This document shows, in pieces, positions 43,205 through 52,613 of a stretch of DNA of 64,000 nt; within the stretch, counting starts at the first letter, position 1, and each line of letters starts with the position of its first letter. Location: positions 620,001-684,000 of the forward strand of contig NZ_PPEG02000001.1 of the NCBI RefSeq assembly GCF_002899945.2. Reading direction: 5' to 3'. The position numbers and the translations under genes were made by a program. The stretch comes from Chryseobacterium viscerum. Lineage in GTDB: Bacteria > Bacteroidota > Bacteroidia > Flavobacteriales > Weeksellaceae. Under the pieces are notes generated by a model. The model searched no databases. It was not told the origin of the DNA and saw only the letters and a list, made by a program, of their open reading frames with translations.

Positions 43205-43933
43205 ATGAGCAGAACATTAGTAATAGGAGACATTCACGGAGGGTTTAAAGCTCTACAACAGGTTCTTGAAAGAGCAGCTGTGACAGAAAATGATCAGCTG
43301 ATCTTCCTCGGAGATTATGTAGACGGATGGAGCGAATCCTCCCAAATTATACGGTTCTTACTGGAATTTTCCGAAAAGCAGGAATGTATTTTCATCAAAG
43401 GAAATCATGACGCATGGTGTGAAGATTGGTTGGCATTGGGACAAAATCCTGATGTATGGCTTTTTAATGGAGGAAAAAGTACCATAGAAAGCTATGTTGA
43501 TTATTCCCTTGAAGAGTTGGATATTCACCTCGAATTCTTTCAAAGGATGAGAAACTATCATATTGACGATCAGAATCGGCTGTTTATTCATGCTGGATAT
43601 GCTTCCATGCACGGCCCTGAAAGAGAAGTGTATTCCAGCAATTACCGTTGGGACAGAACCCTTTGGGAAACTGCGGTGGCAATGGATAAAAAACTGGAAA
43701 AGAATTCAGAATTATATCCCAAAAGACTGCTTTTGTACAAAGAAATATTCATTGGGCATACCCCTACGCTGGATATCGGAATCAAAACACCCGCTAATAA
43801 AGCCAATATCTGGAATATGGATACCGGAGCAGCCTATACCGGATCTTTATCCATCATGGATATCGACTCCAAACAATTCTGGCAAAGCGATCCGCTTCCT
43901 TCCCTGTACCCCAATGAAAAAGGAAGAAATTGA
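43205..43933 (+). CDS. Metallophosphoesterase (PrpE/Ap4A hydrolase-like)
   Basis: A 242-aa calcineurin-type phosphoesterase. Metal motifs in order: GDIHGG (8-13), GDYVDGW (about 36-42), GNHDAW (about 67-72), HAGYAS and GHTP. They match the bacterial serine/threonine phosphatase and bis(5'-nucleosyl)tetraphosphatase group. Here it may hydrolyse a phosphorylated ADP-ribose or dinucleotide (inference). The start was placed at 43205, 2 nt after the kptA stop; the frame is open upstream inside kptA. Last gene of the locus. Confidence 0.88.
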   Translation: MSRTLVIGDIHGGFKALQQVLERAAVTENDQLIFLGDYVDGWSESSQIIRFLLEFSEKQECIFIKGNHDAWCEDWLALGQNPDVWLFNGGKSTIESYVDYSLEELDIHLEFFQRMRNYHIDDQNRLFIHAGYASMHGPEREVYSSNYRWDRTLWETAVAMDKKLEKNSELYPKRLLLYKEIFIGHTPTLDIGIKTPANKANIWNMDTGAAYTGSLSIMDIDSKQFWQSDPLPSLYPNEKGRN

Positions 43934-43977
43934 TAGAATGGAACAAATAAATCAGGCTTTTAGTGCTATTAGTAACA

Positions 43978-44016
43978 AACCTCACAGGTCTTCAAAACCT
44001 GTGAGGTTTCTATTTT
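43978..44016 (+). terminator. Terminator of the NAD/ADP-ribose operon
   Basis: Thirteen-bp perfect stem AAACCTCACAGGT/ACCTGTGAGGTTT with a 6-nt loop, then a T-rich tail. Confidence 0.85.
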
Positions 44017-44085
44017 CAAAACAATTCTGTTAGTCAACACATTCTCTTTTTTAACAAAAGATGATTAATTTTAAAGTCTGAAAAT

Positions 44086-45819
44086 ATGACTTCAATGAAA
44101 CTGAAATATCTTTTATTCACGCTGAGTTCTACCTTGTTTTTGGCTCAAAAATCATTTCAGACCCCTTTTGAAAAAGGGAATGGCAACCAGACTGTTACTT
44201 ACGATGAAATGAACGGCTACTACGAGAATCTGGCTAAGAACTTCAATACCATTCAGTACCTTAAAAAAGGAGAAGATGACAACGGAAAACCCATTTATGT
44301 GGTCGTTTATAATCCTTTTCCTGAAAAAGACCTTGAAATAGTAAGAAAAGACAAAGCCATTCTCTTCGTCAATAACGGGATTCACCCAGGAGAACCGGAT
44401 GGAATAGATGCTACCATGATGCTGATGAGAGATCTTGCCGTCAAAAAAATCAAAACTCCGCAAAATTTTGTCATTGCCGCTATTTCAGCCTATAATGTGA
44501 GTGGAATGCTCAACAGAGGATCTTATTCCAGAGCCAATCAAAATGGTCCGGAACAGTACGGCTTCAGAGGAAATGCAAGGAATTATGACCTGAACAGAGA
44601 TTTTATCAAGGCAGATTCTAAAAATGCAAGAAGCTTTCAGGAAATCTATCAGTGGCTGAAACCGGATGTTTTCATAGATAATCATGTGAGCAATGGAGCA
44701 GATTATCAATATACATTTACCTATATTTCTACCTTTAAAGAACGTCTGGGAAATACTCTTGGAAACTATTTCTACAATGAATATCAGGCTAAAAACCTTG
44801 AGGACATGAAGAAGTTAGGTTACGAAAGCACTCCTTACGTCAATATCCATGGAGATGTTCCGGAAGTAGGTTTTGCTTCATTTGAAGATTCTCCGAGATA
44901 CTCTACAGGATATGCTTCCCTTTTCAATTCTTTAGGAACTGTTCCCGAAACCCATATGTTGAAACCGTATGACAAAAGAGTAGATGCTACTTACAAATAT
45001 ATGTTGGTCAACCTGCAGAATTTAGATAAAGAGTATCATACCATAAAACAGCACCGCATTGAAAATTTAAAACAATACCAGGCAGGAAAACAATACGGAA
45101 TCCGTTGGAAAATAGACTCCACGAAGTTCTCTACGATGGATTTTAAAGGCTATGAAGGAAAATACAAACCAAGTGAAGTCTCTGGGATGCCAAGGCTGTA
45201 TTATGACAGAAACAAGCCCTTTACCAAGAATATAAAACTCTTTACCACTGCTGTTCCTACGGGATATATTACCATTCCGAAGTATTATGTGATTCCGCAG
45301 TCGCAGTACCGTGTGATTGAAGAATTTAAAAGAAATAAAATTCAGATGAAATCCATTCAGAAAGACAGTACTCTGACGGTTGAATCCTATAAGATCAAAG
45401 ATTTTAAAACCGTTAAAAACCCTTATGAAGGTCATTATCTGCATTTTGAAACTACGGTAGATACTTCTCGTAAAAGCATGACATTTTCTGCAGGAGATTA
45501 TTTGGTTCCTACCAATCAGCCTGGTGTAAAATATATCATAGAAACCCTTGAACCTGAAGCATTAGACTCATTTTTCAACTGGAACTTCTTTGATGGAATT
45601 CTGGCTCAGAAAGAATATTATTCCGCCTATATTTTCGAAGATACCGCTGCAGAACTCCTGAAAAAAGACAACAAACTGAAAGAAGCTTTTGAAGCAGCTA
45701 AAGCATCGGATAAAAAATTGTCTGATGATGGAGATGCACAGCTGGATTGGGTGTACAGGCACTCCCCATACTTTGAAGAAAAAACGTTCAGACAGTATCC
45801 TGTTTACAGGGTGTTGTAG
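44086..45819 (+). CDS. Secreted M14 family zinc carboxypeptidase
   Basis: 577 aa with a signal peptide (MKLKYLLFTLSSTLFLAQ if started at the Met at 44095; the frame begins at 44086). The M14 metal motif HPGEPDG (His and Glu) is at about residue 101. The substrate Arg region NARNYDLNRDF is at about 165, the third ligand is likely in FIDNHVSNG, and the catalytic Glu is in TVPETHML. The C-terminal third is not an M14 domain and may be beta-rich. Probably periplasmic or cell-surface; no type IX sorting domain. It stands alone after the operon terminator. Confidence 0.88.
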   Translation: MTSMKLKYLLFTLSSTLFLAQKSFQTPFEKGNGNQTVTYDEMNGYYENLAKNFNTIQYLKKGEDDNGKPIYVVVYNPFPEKDLEIVRKDKAILFVNNGIHPGEPDGIDATMMLMRDLAVKKIKTPQNFVIAAISAYNVSGMLNRGSYSRANQNGPEQYGFRGNARNYDLNRDFIKADSKNARSFQEIYQWLKPDVFIDNHVSNGADYQYTFTYISTFKERLGNTLGNYFYNEYQAKNLEDMKKLGYESTPYVNIHGDVPEVGFASFEDSPRYSTGYASLFNSLGTVPETHMLKPYDKRVDATYKYMLVNLQNLDKEYHTIKQHRIENLKQYQAGKQYGIRWKIDSTKFSTMDFKGYEGKYKPSEVSGMPRLYYDRNKPFTKNIKLFTTAVPTGYITIPKYYVIPQSQYRVIEEFKRNKIQMKSIQKDSTLTVESYKIKDFKTVKNPYEGHYLHFETTVDTSRKSMTFSAGDYLVPTNQPGVKYIIETLEPEALDSFFNWNFFDGILAQKEYYSAYIFEDTAAELLKKDNKLKEAFEAAKASDKKLSDDGDAQLDWVYRHSPYFEEKTFRQYPVYRVL

Positions 45820-45915
45820 ATTTATTTTCATAAAAGTCTGATTGTTTTTGTTTTTCATGGTAATTTGTTAACTAATGTCTTTGATTTTCATTAAATTAGT
45901 ATCAAAATAAACACT

Positions 45916-46704
45916 ATGAGACAAATTTATCAATTCGTAACATTGCTGTGCTTCATACCAATAGGTCTACTAGCACAATATTCTCAAAGTTTTGACTCGG
46001 CTACAATGCCTGCCGACTGGACGATAATTAATGGAGGAGATCCCGGAACCTGGGAAACCTTTAGTTCCTATGACTCTTCATTCAATGCTCCCCATTCAGG
46101 AACCCATTTCCTGGGATTGGAATATGGCAGTACTGCCCATGATGATTATGCCATAAGCCCTGCTATAGTGGTTACTGCGGGAGTATCAGATAAGCTTACT
46201 TTCTGGGCAAGAAACAGAGGGGCTGGGCTTGCTGAGACCGTGGATATAAAAGTTTCAACAACAACTCCCACCATCGCAGGCCTTACCAATACGCTCGCTG
46301 CTGCGGTAAAACCTCCTACTTCATGGAATCAGTATACTTATGACCTGACTCCTTATGTAGGACAAACAATTTATATTGCTTTCTATTCCACGACAGAAGA
46401 TGTCTGGTTTATTGGGATAGACGATTTCCAGATTTCCGCAAACAGTCTATCGGTTTCCGATGTAAAAGCGGATAACAACGGTGCATCCATCTATCCAAAT
46501 CCTGCAAAAGATGTCTTATATATCAAAAATAAAACTAAGATATCTGAGATTAACATCTATGATTTTAACGGAAAACTGGTGAAAAAAGAAATGATAAATG
46601 CAGAAAACGGAACTGTAAATGTAAGTGAACTGGCATCAGGAAATTATATAGTGAAGGTCAAAGATAAAGAGACAGAAAAAGGCTATAAAATGATTAAGAA
46701 ATAG
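45916..46704 (+). CDS. Type IX-secreted protein with choice-of-anchor J-like domain
   Basis: 262 aa: signal peptide (ending GLLAQ), then a beta-sandwich region with SQSFDSATMPADWTIINGG and the later DVWFIGIDDFQIS, characteristic of the choice-of-anchor J/MAM-like domain. The last about 75 residues are a type A T9SS sorting domain: SIYPNPAKDVLYIKN, INIYDFNGKLVKK, ELASGNYIVKVKDKE, ending KMIKK. It would be exported to the cell surface by the type IX system. The role is likely adhesion or carbohydrate binding; no catalytic residues are seen. Confidence 0.88.
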   Translation: MRQIYQFVTLLCFIPIGLLAQYSQSFDSATMPADWTIINGGDPGTWETFSSYDSSFNAPHSGTHFLGLEYGSTAHDDYAISPAIVVTAGVSDKLTFWARNRGAGLAETVDIKVSTTTPTIAGLTNTLAAAVKPPTSWNQYTYDLTPYVGQTIYIAFYSTTEDVWFIGIDDFQISANSLSVSDVKADNNGASIYPNPAKDVLYIKNKTKISEINIYDFNGKLVKKEMINAENGTVNVSELASGNYIVKVKDKETEKGYKMIKK

Positions 46705-46721
46705 CATTTTTATAATAGAAT

Positions 46722-46754
46722 TAAAAAAGACGTTTCATTTGAAACGTCTTTTTA
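46722..46754. terminator. Bidirectional terminator
   Basis: AAAAAGACGTTTC/GAAACGTCTTTTT stem between the convergent sorting-domain and JmjC-like genes. Confidence 0.85.
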
Positions 46755-46755
46755 T

Positions 46756-47637
46756 TTATCTTGGTAAGCCTCTTTTTAAAGCGATTTCTGCTCTTTCAAC
46801 CGCCAATTTTTCTTTCCACTCCATGTAATCTTTTTTGAAATTGGCCTTCATTATATCGTCAAATTTGCGCTGTACAGTAAGATTCCACAGTGAATGTGCT
46901 TTTACTGCCCACGATTTGTCCCAGGCTCTTAAGGAAATAGAGAAACTTCCGTCCAGATATTTCATCCAGTGCCACCATCCTGTAGGCATAAACAGAGTAT
47001 CTCCATGCTCCAGGTAACATTCAATACCTTCTACACCATTCAGTGCCGGGAATTTTGTGAAATCAGGATTTTCTATATCGTAATCTTCCAGTGCATATGT
47101 AGCATAAGGAATCTGGTAAAGCCTTTCTCTCCATTTATAATCAAAAAGGAGAATATGTTTTCTTCCATTGAAATGAGTATGGAAAATATGAGCCATATCA
47201 ATATCAAAATGAAGGAATGTTTCAGATCCTTTTCCGCCGAAGAACATATTAGGATATTTATCAAGAAACCCTCCCATGAGCTCTTTGGGGGCAATATAAT
47301 CTTCCAAAAGTTTAGGAGCATATTTTATAGGATCGAAAAGAAATATTCTGAGATCAGTTGGCTCCCGTTGTATAAGATCTATATAATCTCCAAACTTCAT
47401 TTTTGCGGCCGATGCATTGATAGGGGCAGAGGGATCTGCTTTTGAACTGTCATATAGCGGAACCTCCACATCTCCTACAACCTCCTTCATATATTCCATC
47501 GTCCATTTTTGGTAAGCAGGCCAGTTTTTTGCCATATTCCTGATGACAACGGGCCTTCTTGGCTTTAGATATTTTTCGTAGAATTCTTCTTTTGAAATGT
47601 CTTCTACAATATCTATAGGCTTTAAAATAATTCCCAT
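46756..47637 (-). CDS. Cupin/JmjC-like 2-oxoglutarate oxygenase
   Basis: A 293-aa cytoplasmic cupin_8-type protein. Iron ligands: HFDID (His-x-Asp, about residue 142-146) and the distal His in MPTGWWHWMKYLDG. The N-terminal YEKYLKPRRPVVIRNMAKNWPA is typical of the FIH/JmjC-like group, which hydroxylates protein side chains. IFHTHFNGRKHILLFDY supplies the 2-oxoglutarate Lys. Substrate unknown. Single gene, AT-rich 450-bp upstream region. Confidence 0.88.
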   Translation of the reverse strand: MGIILKPIDIVEDISKEEFYEKYLKPRRPVVIRNMAKNWPAYQKWTMEYMKEVVGDVEVPLYDSSKADPSAPINASAAKMKFGDYIDLIQREPTDLRIFLFDPIKYAPKLLEDYIAPKELMGGFLDKYPNMFFGGKGSETFLHFDIDMAHIFHTHFNGRKHILLFDYKWRERLYQIPYATYALEDYDIENPDFTKFPALNGVEGIECYLEHGDTLFMPTGWWHWMKYLDGSFSISLRAWDKSWAVKAHSLWNLTVQRKFDDIMKANFKKDYMEWKEKLAVERAEIALKRGLPR

Positions 47638-48089
47638 TTTAGTAAATTTAATGTTACAAAATTATTAAATATATATTTATGTGCCCATTTTTAAGTTTTT
47701 TTTAATCTATAATTCAATTAAGATTTTACTATCTGGAATGAATAAAAATATTAATATTTTTTTCCTCTGCTGAAAATTGCTTTTATTATGCTCAATATGA
47801 TAATGGTTGTCCAGATTTTGTTACCGAATTTTTAAAAATAAATATTGAAAATTTTTAAAGATTTTATTGGCCAAATTTAATTTTTCAAGGAAAATAATCA
47901 GCTGCATAAAAATAGCAGACAGAATTACAATGGATACAAAATAAGCACACTTTTTAAAAAAAAGTCAAAGGTTTAAAAAATATAACTATGTTTGTAGTGA
48001 TAATGATTTAACCTTTATCTATAAAATTCATCTTTATAAAAAGTGTAACAAAAAACGATAATGATTAACTAATTGAGCAAATGTTAAGT
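47638..48089. other. AT-rich divergent intergenic region
   Basis: About 450 bp between two divergent genes. No ORF is seen. One plus-strand -7 box, TATGTTTG, lies at 47987-47994, about 95 nt before the TonB-receptor-like gene, which leaves a long leader. I see nothing else I can name. Confidence 0.5.
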
Positions 48090-50792
48090 ATGAAAAAAAA
48101 TATTTCTTTATTTCTGATGCTTTTCTTTACTGTGCTTACTTTCGCACAAAAGACGGTTTCAGGAAAGATCACTGATGATGACGGGGTAGCGATACCAAGC
48201 GCCAGTGTGACCATAGAAGAGCCTGGTAAAGATGCTATTCTGGCATATGGAATTACCAATTCTAAAGGAGAATACAAAGTAACGTTCACTTCTGGTGAAT
48301 CGAATGTGGATCTTAAAGTAAAAGCTTTCAATCAGAAGCCCCTTACGAAGCAAATCAGCAACAGTGATCAGACCTTAAGTTTCAAAATGCAGTCTGAAGC
48401 CACAGAAATTAAAGAAGTACAGCTGAAAACAAAAATGATTACCGCAAGAGGGGATACCATTTCCTATGATCTTAAAGCATTCAACAACAAAAACGACAGA
48501 ACCCTGGCAGATGTTATGAAAAAGATTCCGGGAATTGAGGTGAATACCGACGGAACAATTCTTTATCAGGGAAATGCCATCAATAAATTCTATGTGAACG
48601 GAAAAGACCTTATGGAAGGTGGTTATGGAACGATCAATAACTCACTTCCGAAAGATGCCGTACAGAAAGTAGAAGTTCTTGAAAATCACCAGCCGGTAAA
48701 AATTCTTCAGGATAAAGTGCCTTCAGATCAGGCAGCGATCAATATCAAGCTTAAAAACTCCGTTACCATGACAGGGAGAGGAGAAGTAGGAACAGGCTTC
48801 GGAGATCCATGGCTTTGGAATGTAAAACTTACTCCCATGTTTTTCGGACAGAAAAGCCAATGGGTGGTCAATTATAAAACCAACAACATGGGTGAACAGG
48901 TGGAAAATGAAGGAAATATTCTGGCATTCGGGAACAGATTTGAAGGCAAGAGAATCAATGCTTCTCAAAATGACTGGCTGAATGTAGAAAATGCAAGTAC
49001 CCCTAATCTTCCGGTGAAAAGATATCTGATGAATAATGTTCATTACTTATCAGCCAACTATCTTACCAATATTGATAAGAAAAAGGAATGGGAGCTTAAA
49101 GCTAACGCAAACTATACCAATAATGCTGTAGAGAGAGAATCTTATAGCCAGACGGATTATTTTGCAACATCTAATCAGCCTGCTTCAAGAGTTACTCAGA
49201 ATATTTTCAATAATTTCTATACAGATAAAGCGAAAGGAGAATTGATTTTTACTAAAAATGCGAAAAAAGGATTCTTTAAAAATACAACAAGTTTCTCCCA
49301 ATATTGGAATGCAGACAGGGGTGTTGTAGACCGAACAGATGCAACCAACACCAGACATGGGGATGAGGCAATAGAATCTCCTACTACTTCATTTCAGAAC
49401 TCTTTGAGTACCATTATTCCATGGAAAGAGAAAATGGTTAATATTCAGTCTTTTATTAATTATCAAACAGATAGACAGACACTGGAGGTTTCTCCTGCTT
49501 CATATTTGCAGATACCCGGCTTCACAGCAACAGCACCTACAGATATTGTAAGACAGAATATGAGGCTTAAAACTTTCGAAGCCAATCATTCTGCCAATTT
49601 AGGTTTTTCAGCTAAAGGATGGACTTTCACTCCGGAAGTAGGTTTTAATTTTAAAACTACAGATCTTACTACGGACCTTTCAAACCTTCAGAATAGCAAG
49701 TTTTTAAGACCAAATGAAGCATATAATAATGATTTGAAATATACTACAGCAACACCATATGGAAGTTTAGGAGTAAATTATAAAAGTGAATCATTGATGA
49801 TCTATGCCAATCTTCCAGTAAACTCAAACAATATTAAAGCGGAAGATCCATTGAGACTTGTTTCAAAATCGGTAAATAAAGTAACCTTTGAGCCAAATAT
49901 TTTTGCACAGTATTCATTTGCTTCATTCTGGAAAGCTTCAGTAACAGGTAATATCAATAATAACTTCGGGGAAGTAAACACCGCATATTCAGGGTTTTTA
50001 ATGACGTCACCCAATGGTATTAATGCAATGGATGCCTCCAACCCGATTCCTCAGAACAACACAAAATCTGGAGGGACACGAATAGAATATAGAAATCCTT
50101 TGAATAATTTGTTCTTTAATCTTAATTATAGATTATCCGATGCCAAAAGAAACCTTATTTCTTCTCCTGTAAGAAACGAAGCAGGATATATCACAGTGAA
50201 ATATCTGGAACAGGAAAATCACACAAAAAATAATGGATTTAGCGGAGAAGTAGGAAAATATTTCCCAAAATTTAAAACAAATGCTTCATTAAGCTATAGC
50301 AACAATACTTCAACATCAGATGCTTATCAGAATGATCAATCTTACGAAAGCAAAAATAATTCTCAGTCAGTAGGATTTAAATTCAATAATACCTATTTCA
50401 GCTGGATGAGCGTTGATTATAATTTTACCATTTCAAAAACAAAACAAACCAATACAAGTGTAACACCTGAATTGAATAATAAGAACTCAAGAAATGGATT
50501 TAATCATAACTTAGGCGTATTTTTCTATCCATTGGAAAACCATACCATAGGATTTAATTGGGATCAGGTAAACAGTAGTGCCGGAACTCAGAAATATAAT
50601 AACGGATTCTATGATTTGTCTTATCAGTTCAGTTGGGCAAAAAAGAAAATAGATTTCGAAGTGAAATGGATGAATATCGCGAACAAAAAAATTTTTGAAA
50701 CGTATGATATCAATGCACAAAGTATTTCTTACACGAGAATACAGCTCCGCCCCAGCCAAGTCATGTTTACTGTAAAATTCAACTTTAAATAA
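48090..50792 (+). CDS. TonB-receptor-like outer-membrane beta-barrel protein
   Basis: About 900 aa with a signal peptide (MKKNISLFLMLFFTVLTFAQ; the frame also has an ATG at 48081). Then a CarboxypepD_reg-like domain (about 22-105, KTVSGKITDDDGVAIPSASV) and a plug-like part with TLADVMKKIPGIEVNTDG and NGKDLMEGGYGTINNSLPKD. A C-terminal 22-strand-type barrel (OMP_b-brl_3) ends in RPSQVMFTVKFNFK. This group lacks a clear TonB box and an SusD partner. Members commonly pair with GLPGLI proteins, as at 51531 here. Substrate unknown, possibly metal or peptide. Confidence 0.85.
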   Translation: MKKNISLFLMLFFTVLTFAQKTVSGKITDDDGVAIPSASVTIEEPGKDAILAYGITNSKGEYKVTFTSGESNVDLKVKAFNQKPLTKQISNSDQTLSFKMQSEATEIKEVQLKTKMITARGDTISYDLKAFNNKNDRTLADVMKKIPGIEVNTDGTILYQGNAINKFYVNGKDLMEGGYGTINNSLPKDAVQKVEVLENHQPVKILQDKVPSDQAAINIKLKNSVTMTGRGEVGTGFGDPWLWNVKLTPMFFGQKSQWVVNYKTNNMGEQVENEGNILAFGNRFEGKRINASQNDWLNVENASTPNLPVKRYLMNNVHYLSANYLTNIDKKKEWELKANANYTNNAVERESYSQTDYFATSNQPASRVTQNIFNNFYTDKAKGELIFTKNAKKGFFKNTTSFSQYWNADRGVVDRTDATNTRHGDEAIESPTTSFQNSLSTIIPWKEKMVNIQSFINYQTDRQTLEVSPASYLQIPGFTATAPTDIVRQNMRLKTFEANHSANLGFSAKGWTFTPEVGFNFKTTDLTTDLSNLQNSKFLRPNEAYNNDLKYTTATPYGSLGVNYKSESLMIYANLPVNSNNIKAEDPLRLVSKSVNKVTFEPNIFAQYSFASFWKASVTGNINNNFGEVNTAYSGFLMTSPNGINAMDASNPIPQNNTKSGGTRIEYRNPLNNLFFNLNYRLSDAKRNLISSPVRNEAGYITVKYLEQENHTKNNGFSGEVGKYFPKFKTNASLSYSNNTSTSDAYQNDQSYESKNNSQSVGFKFNNTYFSWMSVDYNFTISKTKQTNTSVTPELNNKNSRNGFNHNLGVFFYPLENHTIGFNWDQVNSSAGTQKYNNGFYDLSYQFSWAKKKIDFEVKWMNIANKKIFETYDINAQSISYTRIQLRPSQVMFTVKFNFK

Positions 50793-50796
50793 AAAT

Positions 50797-50827
50797 AAAA
50801 ACCAATCCATCCGGATTGGTTTTTTGT
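50797..50827. terminator. Terminator after the outer-membrane protein gene
   Basis: ACCAATCC/GGATTGGT with a 4-nt loop, A-rich before and six T after; it may also serve the convergent DinB gene. Confidence 0.85.
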
Positions 50828-50850
50828 TGAGATATACTTAGATCGTAAAA

Positions 50851-51348
50851 TTAAAAACTTTGCTGGTCTGCTGAAGGCCCATAGCTTCCCGGCAAAGGAA
50901 TATTGTTCAGTCTGTAATATACTCCCAGTTGAGCTCTGTGATGAGTGATCTGGTTCAAAGCATGGCGGATTGCTCCGTATTTGCTCCAGCTTGCCAGTTC
51001 ATGGCCATCGTTTTTAATGGTCCAGCTTGGGTTCAGATCGTCTTCCTTGCTGTTTTCCAACGCCTTTTTGCCTGCCTGAAAATCTTCTTCCAGTTTTTTC
51101 AGAAGCTCTTCTCTCGTTGAAAGAACCGAAGGTTTGTAATCTCCTTTACCAAAATCGAGTTCTGAAGTATTTAAAATAGTATTCGGCCATTCAAAAACTT
51201 CTACAAGGTGAGTGGCAAGCGGCATCATCTTCATGCTTTTTTCATGGGGGGCGAAGTCATTTTTTCCTTCGGGGAATAGTTCAATAAATTTTTTTGTGGT
51301 TTGGAATTCTCCCTCCAGTTCGGATTTTAATTGAGATAAGGTATCCAT
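50851..51348 (-). CDS. DinB family protein
   Basis: A 165-aa four-helix-bundle protein of the DinB/YfiT superfamily. Candidate metal-binding histidines: MPLATHLVEVFEW (about 43-55) and RHALNQITHHRAQLGVYYRL (about 130-149). The family includes thiol transferases (for example bacillithiol) and many uncharacterised members. It interrupts the outer-membrane protein/GLPGLI pair on the opposite strand. Confidence 0.85.
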   Translation of the reverse strand: MDTLSQLKSELEGEFQTTKKFIELFPEGKNDFAPHEKSMKMMPLATHLVEVFEWPNTILNTSELDFGKGDYKPSVLSTREELLKKLEEDFQAGKKALENSKEDDLNPSWTIKNDGHELASWSKYGAIRHALNQITHHRAQLGVYYRLNNIPLPGSYGPSADQQSF

Positions 51349-51530
51349 AATATTTTGTTTTTTAGAAACTTAAAGGTAAGTGTTTTAAAAAAGAAACTGT
51401 TTTAAGAGAATCATAATTTTTTAATGATCACTTAATCTGATGGAGATTTATTTTTTGATCAAAAATAAAATTTCAAAAAAACTGTAACAAAAGTAGAGAT
51501 ATGAGTACTAATTATATAAAACTTGAAATA

Positions 51531-52430
51531 ATGAAAAAGTTATTCTCCGTATTTCTTATCGCTCTTTTTGCTTTTGCAGGAGCTCAGGAGTCAAAGGAAA
51601 CTGCAAACCGTTTCTTTTACGAACTGACTTTTAAACCGAAGAAAGATTCGGCAAAGTTGGATAAGATCATTACCATCCTTGATATTACTCCCAAAAAATC
51701 CATCTATCAGGACTATACAATGCCTGCTCAGGATTCTATCATTAAAATTCAGATAGAAGAGATGGAGAAAACCAAGTCTTTCAAGGATATGACCAAACTG
51801 ATAAAATGGCCTAAATTTTCCTATAAAATTATCAAAAGCTATCCGGACATGAAGGCTCAGTATGTGGACAGAATCAGTAGAAATTTATTCTCATACGAAG
51901 ACGATCCGAAACTGCAATGGAGCATTTTACCAGATAAAGAAAAGGTAGGTGCATACAATGCTCAGAAAGCAACTACAGAATTTGGAGGAAGAAAATGGAC
52001 GGCATGGTTCAGTTCAGATATCCCTTTTCAGGATGGGCCGTACAAATTTAAAGGACTTCCAGGTCTGATTGTAAAAATTGAAGATGCTGATAAAAATTAC
52101 TCATGGCAGCTGAGTGGAAATAAAAAGATCGAAAACTATGATGAATTGTCATACGCAGATAAGATCAATGCCAAGATGGGAATGATGAGCAATACAATAA
52201 CACCTACATCCAAAGAAAAATTCCTGAAATCTTATGAAGGATATAAAGCAGATCCATTCGCAGAATCAAGACCTTACATGACTGCAGAAAACATGAGCAA
52301 ACCAATGCCTGGTACAGACGGAACGGTAGGTGATTTTATGAAGAGACTGGAAAAGCAGGTGAAAGATTTCTTTGGTTCTAATGATAATCCAATAGAAAAA
52401 GAACAAGCTTCTGAAAAGAAGAAAAAATAA
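51531..52430 (+). CDS. GLPGLI family protein
   Basis: 299 aa from the Met at 51531, which begins the signal peptide MKKLFSVFLIALFAFAGAQ; the frame is open to 51501 without a signal-like start. The defining motif FKGLPGLIVKIEDADKNY lies at about residue 172-189. The family is restricted to Bacteroidota, is exported, and is often encoded with TonB-receptor-like proteins, as here. Function unknown. The C-terminus is Lys- and Glu-rich. It is followed by a terminator that recurs almost identically at 52916. Confidence 0.87.
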   Translation: MKKLFSVFLIALFAFAGAQESKETANRFFYELTFKPKKDSAKLDKIITILDITPKKSIYQDYTMPAQDSIIKIQIEEMEKTKSFKDMTKLIKWPKFSYKIIKSYPDMKAQYVDRISRNLFSYEDDPKLQWSILPDKEKVGAYNAQKATTEFGGRKWTAWFSSDIPFQDGPYKFKGLPGLIVKIEDADKNYSWQLSGNKKIENYDELSYADKINAKMGMMSNTITPTSKEKFLKSYEGYKADPFAESRPYMTAENMSKPMPGTDGTVGDFMKRLEKQVKDFFGSNDNPIEKEQASEKKKK

Positions 52431-52458
52431 GCATTCATATCAACTAAATTATATTTTG

Positions 52459-52502
52459 AATCAACCCAGATACAGCAATGTGTTTGGGTTGATTTCTTTT
52501 TG
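52459..52502 (+). terminator. Terminator after the GLPGLI gene (copy 1 of a repeat)
   Basis: AATCAACCCA/TGGGTTGATT stem with a long loop, then TTCTTTTT. The whole element of about 42 nt recurs at 52916-52958 with one difference. Confidence 0.8.
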
Positions 52503-52557
52503 GTAGATCAATTCTATGCTTGATTAGAGGAAATTTTTAAAAATTATTCAGGAAAAA

Positions 52558-52588
52558 TTTGATTTTGTTTTTTATTCTTTTATGTTTG
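52558..52588 (+). promoter_or_regulatory. Promoter of the small secreted protein gene
   Basis: TTTG (52558-52561), 19-nt spacer, TATGTTTG (52581-52588); 26 nt before the ATG. Good match in sequence and spacing. Confidence 0.72.
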
Positions 52589-52613
52589 TTAAAACTAATT
52601 TTAAAATTATACC

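Noticed and set aside
43563..44033. 156-codon plus-strand ORF over the end of the metallophosphoesterase gene
   Set aside because: It is a shadow frame of a clearly conserved gene and continues through the terminator hairpin.
46969..47445. 158-codon plus-strand ORF opposite the JmjC-like gene
   Set aside because: Antisense to a well-conserved protein, with no coding features.
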